From Methylomonas methanica (lineage in GTDB: Bacteria > Pseudomonadota > Gammaproteobacteria > Methylococcales > Methylomonadaceae), in the NCBI GenBank assembly GCA_001644045.1, contig LUUF01000083.1, positions 62,001-126,000 of the forward strand: a stretch of DNA of 64,000 nucleotides. The letters run 5' to 3'. Below the pieces are notes generated by a model that was not told the DNA's origin, did not search any database, and saw nothing but the letters and a program-made list of their open reading frames with translations. Both the position numbers and the translations under genes were made by a program. Positions within the stretch are counted from its first letter, which is position 1. Every line of letters starts with the position of its first letter. Shown piece after piece: positions 18,164-28,027 of this stretch.

Positions 18164-19585
18164 TTAATAAGCCTGCTGTCCCACAAAACCTTTGAAAATG
18201 GTCAATATCACAATCTTCAAATCCAAAATCACCGACCACTGGCGGATGTATTCCAGGTCGTGGTGAATCCGTCTTTCCATTTTGTCGATGGTTTCGGTTT
18301 CGCCGCGGCAACCGCTGATTTGCGCCAAACCGGTGATGCCGGGTTTCATCTTGTGCCGCAGCATGTAGCCTTGTATCTGTTTGCGGTAGTATTCGTTATG
18401 AGCCACCGCATGGGGCCGCGGCCCGACCACGGACATGGTGCCACTCAACACGTTTAGAAATTGCGGCAATTCGTCTAACGAAGTACGCCGCAAAAAGCTG
18501 CCTAACGGGGTCACCCGACTATCGTTGGCGGTGGCTTGTTTTATCGTGTCACCATTTTCACACACCGACATCGACCGAAACTTCCAAACCTCGATCTGCT
18601 CGCCCTTAACGCCGTAACGCATTTGTTTGAAAATGATCGGCCCCGGCGACGTGATCTTGATAGCCATGGCGATGACCAACATCGGGATAGCGATAATCGG
18701 CAAGATGATCGCGCATAACAACAGATCCTCAAGGCGTTTGGCCGCACCATCCAGCGACGAATTTAATGGCGTATCGAAGACGCTGACCACCGGAATGCCC
18801 TTTACGCTGCTGAGTTTGGACTGCATCAGGTTAAAGGTAAAAAAGTCGGGAACAATGTTTACCGACACGGTGCTATCGGCCAACTCGCGAATCAATTGGT
18901 TAATCCGCTTTTCGGCGCGCAATGGCAAGGTGATATAGATATGATCTATCTCGCCTTCCTGCGCTCTTTCCAATAAATTTTTAAAGTCGCCGACGATGAC
19001 GTCGACCATGTCTTCATCGAGCCGCCGCTGCTTGTTCTCGATGCGGTCGTCGAAAAACCCGACAAAGCTGTATCCCAACCAAGGCATTTCCGTCAGTGCG
19101 GCATTTAGGCGTTTGCCCAGCGAGTTGCCGCCCAAAATCGCGTAGTTTCGGGTGTTTAGGCCGTGCATCCGCAAATAAGACAGTGCGGAGCGGCGTAGCG
19201 AGTGCAGCATGATGATGCTGAGCGGCGCTAGCGGCAGCCACAATTCCAGAACTTGTCGGGAATATTCAAACCCGAGGTCGAATACGAAAAAGCTGCTGGC
19301 AATCAGTGCAAAGGCCACGATCCATGACAATAATATCCGTACGGCATCGTCAAATAAGGGATCGCCACGCCAGCCGTGATAGATCTCCTGGTGCTCGGCA
19401 AAAATACCGAACAGCACGGTGCAGACAATGAATAAGCCCAAATATTCCCGGCCGAACGGCTCTTCATAGATGTTGAGCGAAAGGTATAGCGTGATAAAAA
19501 TCAACGCGGTATCCATGGCCCGCTTAATGCTCTGCAATTCCGGCTGCAGCGGCCGGATAAATCCTTTTGGGCGAAACTGATTCAT
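18164..19585 (-). CDS. wcaJ: WcaJ-type undecaprenyl-phosphate glucose phosphotransferase
   Basis: A 473-aa polyisoprenyl-phosphate hexose-1-phosphate transferase. The N-terminal half holds four membrane helices and a Rossmann-like CoA-binding domain (NYAILGGNSLGKRL near 147-160). The C-terminal catalytic domain has one further hydrophobic segment (near 295-315), then KFRSM, LRRTSLDELPQF and SVVGPRPH, the conserved PHPT motifs; the Asp-Glu of DELP is catalytic. It should start repeat-unit synthesis by moving a sugar phosphate (often glucose-1-P) to undecaprenyl phosphate. It lies at the head of the minus-strand glycosyltransferase run. The exact sugar cannot be read from the sequence. Confidence 0.85.
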   Translation of the reverse strand: MNQFRPKGFIRPLQPELQSIKRAMDTALIFITLYLSLNIYEEPFGREYLGLFIVCTVLFGIFAEHQEIYHGWRGDPLFDDAVRILLSWIVAFALIASSFFVFDLGFEYSRQVLELWLPLAPLSIIMLHSLRRSALSYLRMHGLNTRNYAILGGNSLGKRLNAALTEMPWLGYSFVGFFDDRIENKQRRLDEDMVDVIVGDFKNLLERAQEGEIDHIYITLPLRAEKRINQLIRELADSTVSVNIVPDFFTFNLMQSKLSSVKGIPVVSVFDTPLNSSLDGAAKRLEDLLLCAIILPIIAIPMLVIAMAIKITSPGPIIFKQMRYGVKGEQIEVWKFRSMSVCENGDTIKQATANDSRVTPLGSFLRRTSLDELPQFLNVLSGTMSVVGPRPHAVAHNEYYRKQIQGYMLRHKMKPGITGLAQISGCRGETETIDKMERRIHHDLEYIRQWSVILDLKIVILTIFKGFVGQQAY

Positions 19586-19887
19586 ATCAAATATACTGGT
19601 TAGCCTAATGAGTAGATCATTTGCCTGCCTGATTATAGGACTTTAAACCGAAATTATTTCAGCTTAATGAAAGCTTAATGAAACGCCTGCGGCGGCATGT
19701 AAACCGCTCGGCACATACAAGATCATCTTGCGACATCAGTTTTTAGCGACATCGCAAGCGCGGCATTTGGTACTTAAAAACCGACTGAAAATTCAACGTT
19801 GCTTGCAAACCACTTTAGCAGGTCTTGCCAAGCTCACCAATAAAAACGCTACCCTTAATAGAGTAAACAAACTATTTCATAATTCTT
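19586..19887. other. Divergent promoter region between wcaJ and pyrF
   Basis: About 300 bp separating two divergently read genes, so it should hold promoters for both. No palindromic repeat or reading frame is supported here. I cannot assign specific promoter boxes. Confidence 0.4.
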
Positions 19888-20613
19888 ATGACAGATTCTT
19901 TCATATCAACTAAAGCCATTCCCGTCCGCGAACGCCTGATCATGGCCCTGGATGTTTCCAGCATTGCCGAAGCGCAAGCCTTGGTCGAAGAGTTGGGTGA
20001 TGCGGTGATTTTTTACAAAGTGGGCATGGAGCTGTTCATGTCCGGCGATTATTTTGGTTTTATCGAGTGGCTAAAGGCCCGTGATAAAAAAGTGTTTGTC
20101 GATCTTAAGTTCTTCGACATTCCCGCGACGGTGGGCCGCGCAATCAAAGCGCTGAGCAATAAAGGCGTGGACCTGGCAACTATCCACGGCAACGATTCCA
20201 TTATGGAAGCGGCTGCAGCGGCGAAAGGCGACCTAAAAGTATTGGCCGTCACCGCCTTAACCAGCCTGGATCGCGGCGACTTGGACGACTTGGGTTTTCA
20301 GTGCGATGTGCGCGAACTGGTGTTATCACGCGCCAAACGCGCGCTACAGATCGGCTGCGACGGTATTGTCTCGTCCGGCCTGGAAGTGGCGATGATCCGG
20401 GAACAGTTGGGTGAGAAACTACTGGTAATTACTCCCGGTATCCGGCCCGTCGATAACCGCGAAGACGACGATCAAAAACGCGCGGTTAGCGTCGAGCAAG
20501 CCATTCAAAACGGCGCGGATTATATAGTGGTGGGCAGACCCATTCGTGATGCGGCTGACCGTAAAGCGATGGCGGAAAAAATCCAGGGGCAGATTGCGGC
20601 GCAATTTGGTTGA
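19888..20613 (+). CDS. pyrF: Orotidine 5'-phosphate decarboxylase
   Basis: A 241-aa TIM-barrel enzyme that decarboxylates OMP to UMP, the last step of de novo pyrimidine synthesis. RLIMALDVSS near 15-24 starts the barrel; the catalytic motif DLKFFDIPATV (Asp-x-Lys-x-x-Asp) is near 70-80; VTPGIRPV and DYIVVGRPI supply the phosphate-binding loops. Length is normal for the bacterial type. It stands alone, followed by palindromic repeats. Confidence 0.95.
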   Translation: MTDSFISTKAIPVRERLIMALDVSSIAEAQALVEELGDAVIFYKVGMELFMSGDYFGFIEWLKARDKKVFVDLKFFDIPATVGRAIKALSNKGVDLATIHGNDSIMEAAAAAKGDLKVLAVTALTSLDRGDLDDLGFQCDVRELVLSRAKRALQIGCDGIVSSGLEVAMIREQLGEKLLVITPGIRPVDNREDDDQKRAVSVEQAIQNGADYIVVGRPIRDAADRKAMAEKIQGQIAAQFG

Positions 20614-20624
20614 GTTGTTTGAAT

Positions 20625-20671
20625 CCCCCTCCCCCCCTCTCCCAGAGGGAGAGGGGGGGAGGGGGGAATAC
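20625..20671. repeat. GC-rich palindromic repeat after pyrF
   Basis: Inverted repeat CCCCCTCTCCC / GGGAGAGGGGGG directly after the pyrF stop. It may act as a terminator but is a member of the dispersed family rather than a gene-specific hairpin, since no T run follows. Confidence 0.6.
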
Positions 20672-20847
20672 CCGTATTTGTTTGGCTAGCCTATTGATTC
20701 GGCTCTCTGAAGTTTGAATATTTTTGTTTTGGCAATGCTGGAAAGGCAGAAATTCTCTGGCTTTGAGCAATACCAACATGTAATAAGTTAAAATTTCATG
20801 TTGCCGAATCTATAAGATTGGGGCGCACCGTACAAACTGGAAAGATA

Positions 20848-20886
20848 ACTCCCTCTCCCTCTGGGAGAGGGCTGGGGTGAGGGAAT
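20848..20886. repeat. GC-rich palindromic repeat before DUF559 gene
   Basis: CTCCCTCTCCCTCTGGGAGAGG followed by GCTGGGGTGAGGGAATC, 20 bp before the DUF559 start codon. This is the clearest example of the consensus of the family in the window. Confidence 0.65.
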
Positions 20887-20904
20887 CAAAACAAGGCTTT
20901 TGCA

Positions 20905-21252
20905 ATGAAAGAATTGGCCCGTTCATTACGCAAAAATCAAACCGACGCCGAACGAGTGATGTGGCAACAGCTCAGGAATTGGCTATTGCTGGGCTGTAAA
21001 TTTCGCAGACAGCAGGTTATCGGCCAATTCATCGTTGATTTTGTCTGCCTGGAACCCAAGTTGGTGATTGAAATTGATGGCGGACAACACGCTGATCAAC
21101 AACAATACGATCAAAGCAGAAGCCATTATTTACAACAGCTGGGATATAGAGTACTTAGATTTTGGAATCATGAGGTTTTACAAGATACGCCTGCCGTAAT
21201 GGAAGCCATTCATCTGACTATGCTTGAGTTAAAAGAAGCGGTAAAAGCTTAG
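20905..21252 (+). CDS. DUF559 endonuclease-like protein
   Basis: A 115-aa protein of the DUF559 / very-short-patch-repair-like PD-(D/E)xK group. LRKNQTDAERVMWQQLRN near 8-25, then FRRQQVIGQFIVDFVCLEPKLVIEIDGGQH (read as FRRQQVIGQFIVDF with a downstream VIEIDGGQH) hold the conserved Asp, Glu and Asp of the nuclease core; GYRVLRFWNHEV closes the fold. Target and role are unknown for most members. It is bracketed by palindromic repeats at 20625-20886 and 21255-21545. This setting is typical of these genes and suggests spread with the repeats. Confidence 0.85.
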   Translation: MKELARSLRKNQTDAERVMWQQLRNWLLLGCKFRRQQVIGQFIVDFVCLEPKLVIEIDGGQHADQQQYDQSRSHYLQQLGYRVLRFWNHEVLQDTPAVMEAIHLTMLELKEAVKA

Positions 21253-21254
21253 GG

Positions 21255-21545
21255 AATCCCCTTCTCCCTAAGGGAGAAGGCTGGGATGAGGGAATTAAAA
21301 TAGTTTGATTACCCCCACCCTAGCCCACTCCCTGAGGGAGAGGGAATCTCCTACTTAACGGCATTGCCCAGCGGAAGGAAATAACTCCCTCTCCTGATGG
21401 ACGACTGCACGGATGCGGGAGATAGAGCAGTTCAGGGAGCAACTGCCGAGAGGGATGGGGTGAGGAGAATTAAATAATTAATAAGGTGAATTTCCTATTT
21501 TTATGTTCCTCACCCCCAGCTTCTCCCGATGATAGAAGCGAATTC
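21255..21545. repeat. Cluster of four palindromic repeats upstream of aroK
   Basis: Elements at 21258-21294 (CTTCTCCCTAAGGGAGAAGG), 21312-21347 (ACCCTAGCCCACTCCCTGAG...), 21384-21475 (containing the unit shared with 17959-18003) and 21506-21540 (CCTCACCCCCAGCTTCTCCC). They alternate in orientation and fill most of the 400-bp gap. No gene is supported in it; the aroK promoter probably lies at 21545-21655. Confidence 0.65.
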
Positions 21546-21655
21546 CCTTAATTTTTAGAACCCCTCAAAAGCTTACACCCGGCATCTAAAATTTAACTCC
21601 CTGCAAAAAGTGGGCATAATGCTCCGGTTTTTAATGCGCGTAATCAGCCAATGCA

Positions 21656-22210
21656 ATGAAACCAGCGGCAAATATCTATTTGATCGGCCTAATGGGTGTG
21701 GGTAAAACCACCATAGGCAAACAGCTTGCTAAAGCCTTGCAATGGCCGTTCTACGACAGCGACAGAGTCATCGAGGAATGCACGGGCGTCGATATTCCGA
21801 CTATCTTTTCCTACGAAGGCGAAGAAGGCTTCCGGATGCGCGAGCAGACCGTGATCCATCATTTATCCGCGCTACAAGGGATAGTGATGGCCACCGGCGG
21901 CGGCGCGGTGTTGATGCCGGAAAATCGGGCAGCAATCAAGGAAAACGGTTTTGTCGTCTATTTGCATTGCTCTATCGACAAAATTCTGCATCGCACCAAA
22001 CACGATACGCAACGCCCGCTGCTGCGAACCGACAACCCCAGACAACGCCTGCAAACCCTGCTGGCGCAACGCGACCCGCTGTATACGGAATGCGCCGACT
22101 TTAAAATCGACTCCGGCGTACTGCCCACTAAAACCGTGGTTAAAACCATTTTGCAGCAATATCAAGCTGCTTTAGAAGATCATGAAAGAATTGCAAGTTG
22201 CACTAAATAA
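21656..22210 (+). CDS. aroK: Shikimate kinase
   Basis: A 184-aa P-loop kinase that phosphorylates shikimate in chorismate synthesis. [17 protein letters not shown] at 9-25 is Walker [11 protein letters not shown] gives the shikimate-binding Asp, GEEGFRMRE the conserved Arg/Glu region, and MATGGGAV the Walker B-like segment; RPLL is the lid. It overlaps aroB by 29 bp, the common aroKB arrangement of gammaproteobacteria. Confidence 0.95.
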   Translation: MKPAANIYLIGLMGVGKTTIGKQLAKALQWPFYDSDRVIEECTGVDIPTIFSYEGEEGFRMREQTVIHHLSALQGIVMATGGGAVLMPENRAAIKENGFVVYLHCSIDKILHRTKHDTQRPLLRTDNPRQRLQTLLAQRDPLYTECADFKIDSGVLPTKTVVKTILQQYQAALEDHERIASCTK

Positions 22211-23264
22211 CGACAGAAGTTACCCAATTTACATAGGTTCCGGCTTGCTGGCCCAAGCAGACCTGTTGACTAGACATATTCGCTCCAAGCAGGTATTGGT
22301 CGTTACCAACGAGACTATCGCACCGCTTTATCTAGCCAAATTGCAGACAGCACTGGGCGACTATCAAGTCGAAACCGTCATCCTGCCGGACGGCGAGCAA
22401 TACAAAACGCTGCAGTATCTGGAAAAAGTCTTCGATCAATTACTCGCCAAAAAATTTAGCCGCAACGCCACGTTAATTGCCCTGGGCGGCGGGGTGATCG
22501 GCGACATGGGCGGCTTTGCGGCGGCCTGTTATCAACGCGGCATTGCCTTTATCCAGATTCCCACCACTTTATTGGCCCAAGTCGACTCCTCGGTCGGCGG
22601 CAAAACCGGCGTGAACCATCCGCTGGGTAAAAACATGATAGGCGCGTTTTATCAACCGCAATGCGTAATCGCCGACGCCGACGTGCTGGATACCCTGGAC
22701 GACAGGCAGCTGTCGGCAGGCTTGGCGGAAGTGATCAAATACGGCCTGATCCGCGACCCTGGCTTTTTAGAATGGCTGGAAACGAATATGCCGAAATTGC
22801 TGGCGCGCGATAAAGACGCGTTGGCTTATGCCATCGAGCGCTCCTGTGTCAATAAAGCCGAAGTGGTCGGCGAAGACGAATTCGAATCCGGCGTGCGCGC
22901 CACGTTAAATCTCGGCCACACCTTCGGCCACGCCATCGAAACCGGCAGCGGTTACGGCCATTATCTGCACGGCGAGGCGGTTGCCATCGGCACATGTTTT
23001 GCCGCCGATTTATCGCGTCGCTTGGGCTGGCTTAACGATGCCGATGTGAATCGGATTATCGCCGTTTTCAAGGCAGCCAACTTGCCCGTTACACCTCCCA
23101 AGGAAATGACGACCGAACACTATGTGGATTTGATGGCCGTGGATAAAAAAAATATCGACGGCAAAATTCGGGTGATTTTGCTGGAAGCGGTCGGCAAAGC
23201 CTCACTCCCCGTCAACGTCGATCTGGCGCAATTACAAGCAACCTTGAACGGCTATGCTGGATAA
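22182..23264 (+). CDS. aroB: 3-dehydroquinate synthase
   Basis: A 360-aa NAD- and zinc-dependent enzyme converting DAHP to 3-dehydroquinate, the second shikimate-pathway step. Visible signatures: [10 protein letters not shown] near 67-76, [16 protein letters not shown] near 99-114, [19 protein letters not shown] near 126-144, and the zinc ligands in [11 protein letters not shown] and HGEAVAIG. Full family length. It overlaps aroK at the start and the AAA/SPOR gene at the end, so the three are coupled. Confidence 0.95.
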   Translation: MKELQVALNNDRSYPIYIGSGLLAQADLLTRHIRSKQVLVVTNETIAPLYLAKLQTALGDYQVETVILPDGEQYKTLQYLEKVFDQLLAKKFSRNATLIALGGGVIGDMGGFAAACYQRGIAFIQIPTTLLAQVDSSVGGKTGVNHPLGKNMIGAFYQPQCVIADADVLDTLDDRQLSAGLAEVIKYGLIRDPGFLEWLETNMPKLLARDKDALAYAIERSCVNKAEVVGEDEFESGVRATLNLGHTFGHAIETGSGYGHYLHGEAVAIGTCFAADLSRRLGWLNDADVNRIIAVFKAANLPVTPPKEMTTEHYVDLMAVDKKNIDGKIRVILLEAVGKASLPVNVDLAQLQATLNGYAG

Positions 23265-24816
23265 CGACGACCTGACCTACAGCTACCAAAAACGCTCGGT
23301 GGGCAATAATGCCGAACGGGCCCTGATTACCCTGGAGCGCTCGCAAAAACTGGATTTGCTGCTGCACTTGCTGGCCAATTTGCAGCAATCCCTGATCGTC
23401 TGCGGTCCGGAAGGCATCGGTAAAACCATTTTATTGGAGACTGTCAGGCAAAATCGTAAGGATATGTGGGAGGTCGTGTTGCTGCCGGCCTCGTCCGCTT
23501 CCAGCTTCGAAAGCCTGATTAACGATTTATTACGCGGCCTGAACATCGCCAAAGGTTCGGCTTTCGATCTAAGCGCGTTGCGCGACAAATGCGCCAGGCA
23601 AAAAGTGGTGCTGCTGATCGACGATGCCGGCAATTTAGTACCGGGCCTGATCACGATGCTGATCGAGTTTGCCGATTCGCTGCCGGGTTTGCGGCTGGTG
23701 TTTGCGATGAATCACGATCAATTCCACATCAAAAGCGGCACCGACAAACTGGTGGAGGAATGCCATTTCATCGAACTGCCACCGCTTAGCAAAAAACAAT
23801 GCGGCGAATATTTGCAAAACCTGTCGGCGCAACCCGGCGCGGTGGTGTCTTTTAATGCCATCAGCGACAGCCTGATCGAGGATTTATACCGCGCCAGCAA
23901 CGGCATCCCCGGCAAGATTCTCGGGCAACTACCAAAGCTTGCCAATTACCAAAACAAAAAACGCAGCAAGGCCGGACTATGGTTGGCAATTGCCGGCGTG
24001 TTAGCCGGAGCCGGCTACGCGGTATACTCATTATTACCGCTGGGGCAGCTCATTGAGCAAACCGCCGTCAATGCGCCTATTAGCAGCCCAACCGACAGCA
24101 CCAACAAACTTGCGGTCGAAAGCCTACCAGTGCCGGCGATACCGGAATCAATAGAGCCATCGGTGTCGGTACCGACCAACGAGGTAGCAATCGCGCCAAC
24201 GCCAGCTCCAGCCTTGCCCGAACCTAAAGCTGCCGAGCCGGAACTAGCGCCAACCAATGTTGCCGTCGCCGTTGCCCCCGTTCCGGAAAAGCCAAAGCCG
24301 GTCAATCCCATTCCGGCTGACATCGAAAAACAGCCGGTGAGCCAAGCCGTTGCCAGCGAAGTTATCAGTACACCAGCCGTTGCCAGCCCTGTGCCGCCTA
24401 AACCCGAGCCGCAAATTGAAAAGCCCGCGACACCTGTCGCAGAATCAAACCCTGTAGCAGAGCCGACGCCCGTCCAAGCCGTTGCTAAGCCCATCGAACG
24501 CAAACCCGCCAAACCCGCCTTCGAAGGCAGCGATCAGGACTGGATAATGGCGCAACCTGCAGGCAACTTCACGTTACAAGTCATGGTTCTGTCCAGTAAA
24601 GATGCGGCGCTGCGTTTTCAAAAAAAATACGCCGATTACCGCGACGGTCTGAAGTTTTACCCCATCAAACAAGGCGAGCAGGAAAAATACGTGGTAATTT
24701 ACGGCTCTTTTCAAACCGCCGCCGAAGCGATACAGCTTAAAGCCGTGATGCCCGGCGAGTTTAAGCAGGCCATGGAAAAGCGCTTCCGGGCCGTACAAAA
24801 AGAAAGCCGCCGCTGA
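23254..24816 (+). CDS. AAA-ATPase with C-terminal SPOR domain (DamX-like)
   Basis: A 520-aa inner-membrane protein. Residues about 25-230 form an AAA domain with Walker A GPEGIGKT (51-58) and Walker B-like VVLLIDDAG near 116-124. One membrane helix follows (about 237-262), then a long Pro/Ala/Glu/Val linker, and a SPOR domain (about 425-510, [17 protein letters not shown]). SPOR binds denuded septal peptidoglycan. The position after aroB matches damX, a cell-division protein. The linker explains the open frame on the opposite strand at 24015-24512. Confidence 0.85.
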   Translation: MLDNDDLTYSYQKRSVGNNAERALITLERSQKLDLLLHLLANLQQSLIVCGPEGIGKTILLETVRQNRKDMWEVVLLPASSASSFESLINDLLRGLNIAKGSAFDLSALRDKCARQKVVLLIDDAGNLVPGLITMLIEFADSLPGLRLVFAMNHDQFHIKSGTDKLVEECHFIELPPLSKKQCGEYLQNLSAQPGAVVSFNAISDSLIEDLYRASNGIPGKILGQLPKLANYQNKKRSKAGLWLAIAGVLAGAGYAVYSLLPLGQLIEQTAVNAPISSPTDSTNKLAVESLPVPAIPESIEPSVSVPTNEVAIAPTPAPALPEPKAAEPELAPTNVAVAVAPVPEKPKPVNPIPADIEKQPVSQAVASEVISTPAVASPVPPKPEPQIEKPATPVAESNPVAEPTPVQAVAKPIERKPAKPAFEGSDQDWIMAQPAGNFTLQVMVLSSKDAALRFQKKYADYRDGLKFYPIKQGEQEKYVVIYGSFQTAAEAIQLKAVMPGEFKQAMEKRFRAVQKESRR

Positions 24817-24838
24817 TTCTCACCCCCAATCAAAACGA

Positions 24839-25903
24839 ATGACCAACTTACAAAACGACTTATTCTTAAAAGCCCTGTTAAGACAGCCCGTCGAACGTAC
24901 TCCAGTCTGGATGATGCGCCAAGCCGGACGTTATTTACCCGAGTACCGGGAAGTACGGGCCAAGGCCGGCAGCTTCATGCAGCTCTGCACCAATCCGGAA
25001 CTGGCCTGCGAAGTGACCTTGCAACCGCTGGAACGTTTTAATTTCGACGCGGCGATCTTGTTTTCCGACATTCTGACCATTCCCGATGCGATGGGCTTAG
25101 GTCTCTCGTTTGCCGAAGGCGAAGGCCCGCAATTCGCAAACCCGATCAGAACCGCCGCCGACATCGCCAGACTGCCGATTCCCGATCCGGAAACCGAATT
25201 GCGTTACGTGATCGATGCGGTGCGCTTGATCAAAACCAATCTGCACGGCCGGGTACCCTTGATCGGCTTTTCCGGAAGTCCATGGACGCTGGCGACTTAC
25301 ATGGTGGAAGGCAAAAGCAGCAAAAGCTTTCAGAAAGTTAAAAGCCTGATGTTCGAACAGCCGCAACTCATGCATCAAATGCTGGATAAGCTGGCGCAAT
25401 CGGTTGCCTCGTATCTGAATGCACAAATCGCCGCCGGCGCCGATGCGGTGATGGTGTTCGACACCTGGGGCGGCATGCTCAGCCACGACGATTATCTGGA
25501 GTTTTCGTTGCGCTATGCCCGGCAGGTTCGCGAGTTGTTAAACACCCGCCATGATGGCAAGCAAATCCCCACCATTTTGTTTACCAAGGGCGGCGGTCTG
25601 TGGCTGGAAGCAATGGCCGATACCGGTTACGATGCGCTCGGTCTGGACTGGCAAACCGACATCGGTCAAGCCCGCGCCCGCGTCGGCGACCGGGTAGCTT
25701 TGCAGGGCAATATGGACCCCATTACGTTATACGCTCAACCCGACGTGATCCGCGAGAAAGTAGGGAAAGTGCTGCAAGGCTTCGGCAATGGCTCGGGGCA
25801 TGTATTCAATCTTGGCCATGGCATTTTGCCGGACATCAATCCGGAACACGTCAAAGCCATGGTTGATGCAGTGCAGGAATTGAGTCCGCAATATCATCAA
25901 TAA
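24839..25903 (+). CDS. hemE: Uroporphyrinogen decarboxylase
   Basis: A 354-aa TIM-barrel enzyme that decarboxylates uroporphyrinogen III to coproporphyrinogen III in haem synthesis. The start shows [17 protein letters not shown] with the signature Arg residues; [14 protein letters not shown] carries the essential Asp; [16 protein letters not shown] is the second signature; [10 protein letters not shown] lies near the C-terminus. Complete. It follows the SPOR gene by 22 bp, possibly in one operon. Confidence 0.95.
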   Translation: MTNLQNDLFLKALLRQPVERTPVWMMRQAGRYLPEYREVRAKAGSFMQLCTNPELACEVTLQPLERFNFDAAILFSDILTIPDAMGLGLSFAEGEGPQFANPIRTAADIARLPIPDPETELRYVIDAVRLIKTNLHGRVPLIGFSGSPWTLATYMVEGKSSKSFQKVKSLMFEQPQLMHQMLDKLAQSVASYLNAQIAAGADAVMVFDTWGGMLSHDDYLEFSLRYARQVRELLNTRHDGKQIPTILFTKGGGLWLEAMADTGYDALGLDWQTDIGQARARVGDRVALQGNMDPITLYAQPDVIREKVGKVLQGFGNGSGHVFNLGHGILPDINPEHVKAMVDAVQELSPQYHQ

Positions 25904-25973
25904 ATGGAGGCGTTTATACTTGAGGGTAATCCCGTTAAGTTAAGCACCTCTTACCGGCGGGTCTTGTAAAAAG

Positions 25974-26015
25974 CCCCCTCTCCTCGCGGGAGAGGGTTGG
26001 GGTGAGGGGGAGAAG
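25974..26015. repeat. GC-rich palindromic repeat after hemE
   Basis: CCCCCTCTCCTCGCGGGAGAGGG followed by TTGGGGTGAGGGGG (given in two parts). It lies in the hemE-YjbQ gap and may help end hemE transcription. Same family as the elements near 20.6-21.5 kb. Confidence 0.6.
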
Positions 26016-26060
26016 GAACGGTCCTTCACCCTGAATAGTTACCAATTTTTAGTATTCCAT

Positions 26061-26480
26061 ATGTGGATTCAAAAACGCATCCAGCTTGCCGCCAAACCGC
26101 GCGGTTTTCATTTGATCACGCGGGAGATAGTCGGTCAGCTACCCGAACTGGACCGTATCGAGATCGGTCTGGCGCATGTGTTTTTACAACATACCTCGGC
26201 ATCGCTGGCAATCAACGAAAACGCGGATGCTGACGTACGCCGGGACCTGGAAAGTTATTTCTCCCGAGCAGTAGCGGAAAATGAACCATACTACCGCCAC
26301 ACGCTCGAAGGGCCGGACGATATGCCTGCTCATATTAAAACCGTTATATTGGGCAGCTCGCTAAGCATTCCAATCAGCGACGGCCAATTGGCCTTGGGGA
26401 TATGGCAAGGCATTTATCTATGCGAGCATCGCAATCATGCCGGCAATCGCAATATCATCGTTACACTACACGGCGAATAA
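26061..26480 (+). CDS. YjbQ / UPF0047 family protein
   Basis: A 139-aa protein of the YjbQ family (secondary thiamine-phosphate synthase YjbQ in some annotations). Conserved pieces: LAHVFLQHTSASLAINENAD near 52-71, YRHTLEGPDDMPAHIK near 93-108 and GTWQG-like LGIWQGIYLCEHR near 120-132, with the His/Asp cluster that forms a metal-binding active site. Cytoplasmic. The cellular role is not firmly known. Confidence 0.85.
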   Translation: MWIQKRIQLAAKPRGFHLITREIVGQLPELDRIEIGLAHVFLQHTSASLAINENADADVRRDLESYFSRAVAENEPYYRHTLEGPDDMPAHIKTVILGSSLSIPISDGQLALGIWQGIYLCEHRNHAGNRNIIVTLHGE

Positions 26481-26490
26481 AGAGGTATTT

Positions 26491-26949
26491 ATGAACGCAT
26501 CGAAACTAATCGTTTTATTACTGGCGGCTCTCAGCCAAAACCTGTCCGCCGAGGAAGCCGGCAAAGCCTTGGAAATGACGGTCTATCGCAGCCCCACCTG
26601 CGGCTGCTGCGGCAAATGGCTGGAACACGCCAAACAAAACGGCTTTAAAATCAACGATGTGATCAGCGAAGACATGGAGACCATCAAAGCCCGTTTCGGA
26701 GTGCCGGAGAAACTGGCATCCTGCCATACCGCTGTTGTGGACGGCCATGTTATCGAAGGCCATGTGCCGGCCGCCGACATTCGGAAGCTCTTGCAAAGCA
26801 AATCCAACGTCACCGGTATCGCCGCGCCGGGCATGCCTATGGGCAGTCCCGGTATGGAAATGGGTGGACAGCAAGATGCGTACAAAGTGGTTTCCTTCGA
26901 TAAGGAAGGTAAGTATGAAGTGTTTGCAGAACATGGCAGCAATCAATAG
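26491..26949 (+). CDS. DUF411 periplasmic metal-binding protein
   Basis: A 152-aa exported protein. The ATG at 26491 follows AAAGAGG and starts a signal peptide (KLIVLLLAALSQNLSA). The DUF411 core begins with VYRSPTCGCCGKW, a CxxC-type metal site, and contains ASCHTAVVDGHVIEGHVPA with a further Cys and His. A Met-rich tail (GMPMGSPGMEMGG) suits copper or silver. Members often occur with copper-resistance genes; this one stands between YjbQ and an epimerase gene. Confidence 0.85.
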   Translation: MNASKLIVLLLAALSQNLSAEEAGKALEMTVYRSPTCGCCGKWLEHAKQNGFKINDVISEDMETIKARFGVPEKLASCHTAVVDGHVIEGHVPAADIRKLLQSKSNVTGIAAPGMPMGSPGMEMGGQQDAYKVVSFDKEGKYEVFAEHGSNQ

Positions 26950-27067
26950 TTCTGTTTACCCGTTCTCGTCGCGCCTTCACGTCCAAGAACTGCGGACAAA
27001 TGCAGCGTCTTCCCCCATTGCCGCTTAGTTAGCAGCCGGTGCTTATGTATTTTTGGCAACACATCGC

Positions 27068-28021
27068 ATGACTAAGGCCCTCGTCACCGGCGCCAACGGG
27101 TTTATCGGCTCGCAACTATGCCGGGCCTTAATAACTCAAGGTTATGCGGTAAGGACTTGCAGTCGCGCAGGGCAAGGCCCGGATAATATGCTCGTTGATT
27201 TGGCTCAACCGGAAGCTTGCCCCCCGGAACTGTGCGCTGGCATAGACGTGGTGTTTCATCTGGCCGGTAAAGCCCACGCCTTGGCGGAAAACCATCAGGA
27301 TGCGGCCGAATACCGGCAAATTAATACCGAGGGCACCCGCAAACTGCTGGAAGCGGCGCAACAGGCCGGGGTAAAAAGCTTTGTATTCTTCAGCAGCGTC
27401 AAAGCGGTCGGCCATGGCAAGCAACAGCCCATGGACGAAACGGTTAATGACCCGGCCAGAGATCCCTACGGCTTATCCAAATACGCCGCCGAGCAGTTGG
27501 TGTTGCATGGCGGCTATGTCCCGCATCCCGTGGTGTTGCGACTCAGCATGGTCTATGGCGATACCGGGAAAGGCAATCTGCCGCGCATGATCCGCGCGAT
27601 CCGCCGAGGCATATTTCCGCCGCTACCGGAATCCGGCAACCACCGCTCCATGGTTCATGTAGAGGACGTGGTTGCATCCGCATTGTTGGCCGCCGAAAAA
27701 CCCGAGGCCGCCGGACAAATTTATATCGTCACCGATGAACAAAGCTATTCCACCCGGCAGATTTACGACGCGATCAGAGCCGCTCTCGGCAAACCGCCCG
27801 TTGCCTGGTCGATACCAATGCCGCTGCTGACCAGCTTGGCGAGATTGGGCGATGGCTTTGGTCGGCTAACGGGACGGCGCTTTCCCATCGACAGCGATAG
27901 CCTAGAAAAATTAACCGGTTCGGCTTGGTATTCGTCTGCTAAAATCGGCCGCGAATTGGGTTTTCAACCTCGACAGACACTCTGGAAAGCCCTACCCGAT
28001 ATTATCCGTCATCTAAGTTAA
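27068..28021 (+). CDS. NAD-dependent sugar epimerase/reductase, WbpK-like
   Basis: A 317-aa short-chain dehydrogenase/epimerase. The ATG at 27068 is preferred to an in-frame TTG at 27053. VTGANGFIGSQLC (5-17) is the NAD-binding loop; FFSSVKAVG and YGLSKYAAE give the catalytic Ser and YxxxK. With the next two genes (a WbpL-like transferase and a WbpM-like dehydratase) the set resembles the D-FucNAc / QuiNAc route: WbpM makes the 4-keto sugar, this enzyme reduces it, WbpL loads it on the lipid. Substrate inferred from that gene order. Confidence 0.8.
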   Translation: MTKALVTGANGFIGSQLCRALITQGYAVRTCSRAGQGPDNMLVDLAQPEACPPELCAGIDVVFHLAGKAHALAENHQDAAEYRQINTEGTRKLLEAAQQAGVKSFVFFSSVKAVGHGKQQPMDETVNDPARDPYGLSKYAAEQLVLHGGYVPHPVVLRLSMVYGDTGKGNLPRMIRAIRRGIFPPLPESGNHRSMVHVEDVVASALLAAEKPEAAGQIYIVTDEQSYSTRQIYDAIRAALGKPPVAWSIPMPLLTSLARLGDGFGRLTGRRFPIDSDSLEKLTGSAWYSSAKIGRELGFQPRQTLWKALPDIIRHLS

Positions 28022-28027
28022 TCTAGC

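Noticed and set aside
20625-21545. CRISPR-like array
   Set aside because: The repeats are palindromic, irregularly spaced and alternate in orientation, unlike direct CRISPR repeats with uniform spacers.
24015-24512. 165-aa minus-strand frame, Gly/Ala/Thr-rich
   Set aside because: It is the antisense reading of the Pro/Ala/Val linker of the SPOR protein; low-complexity linkers leave the opposite strand open.
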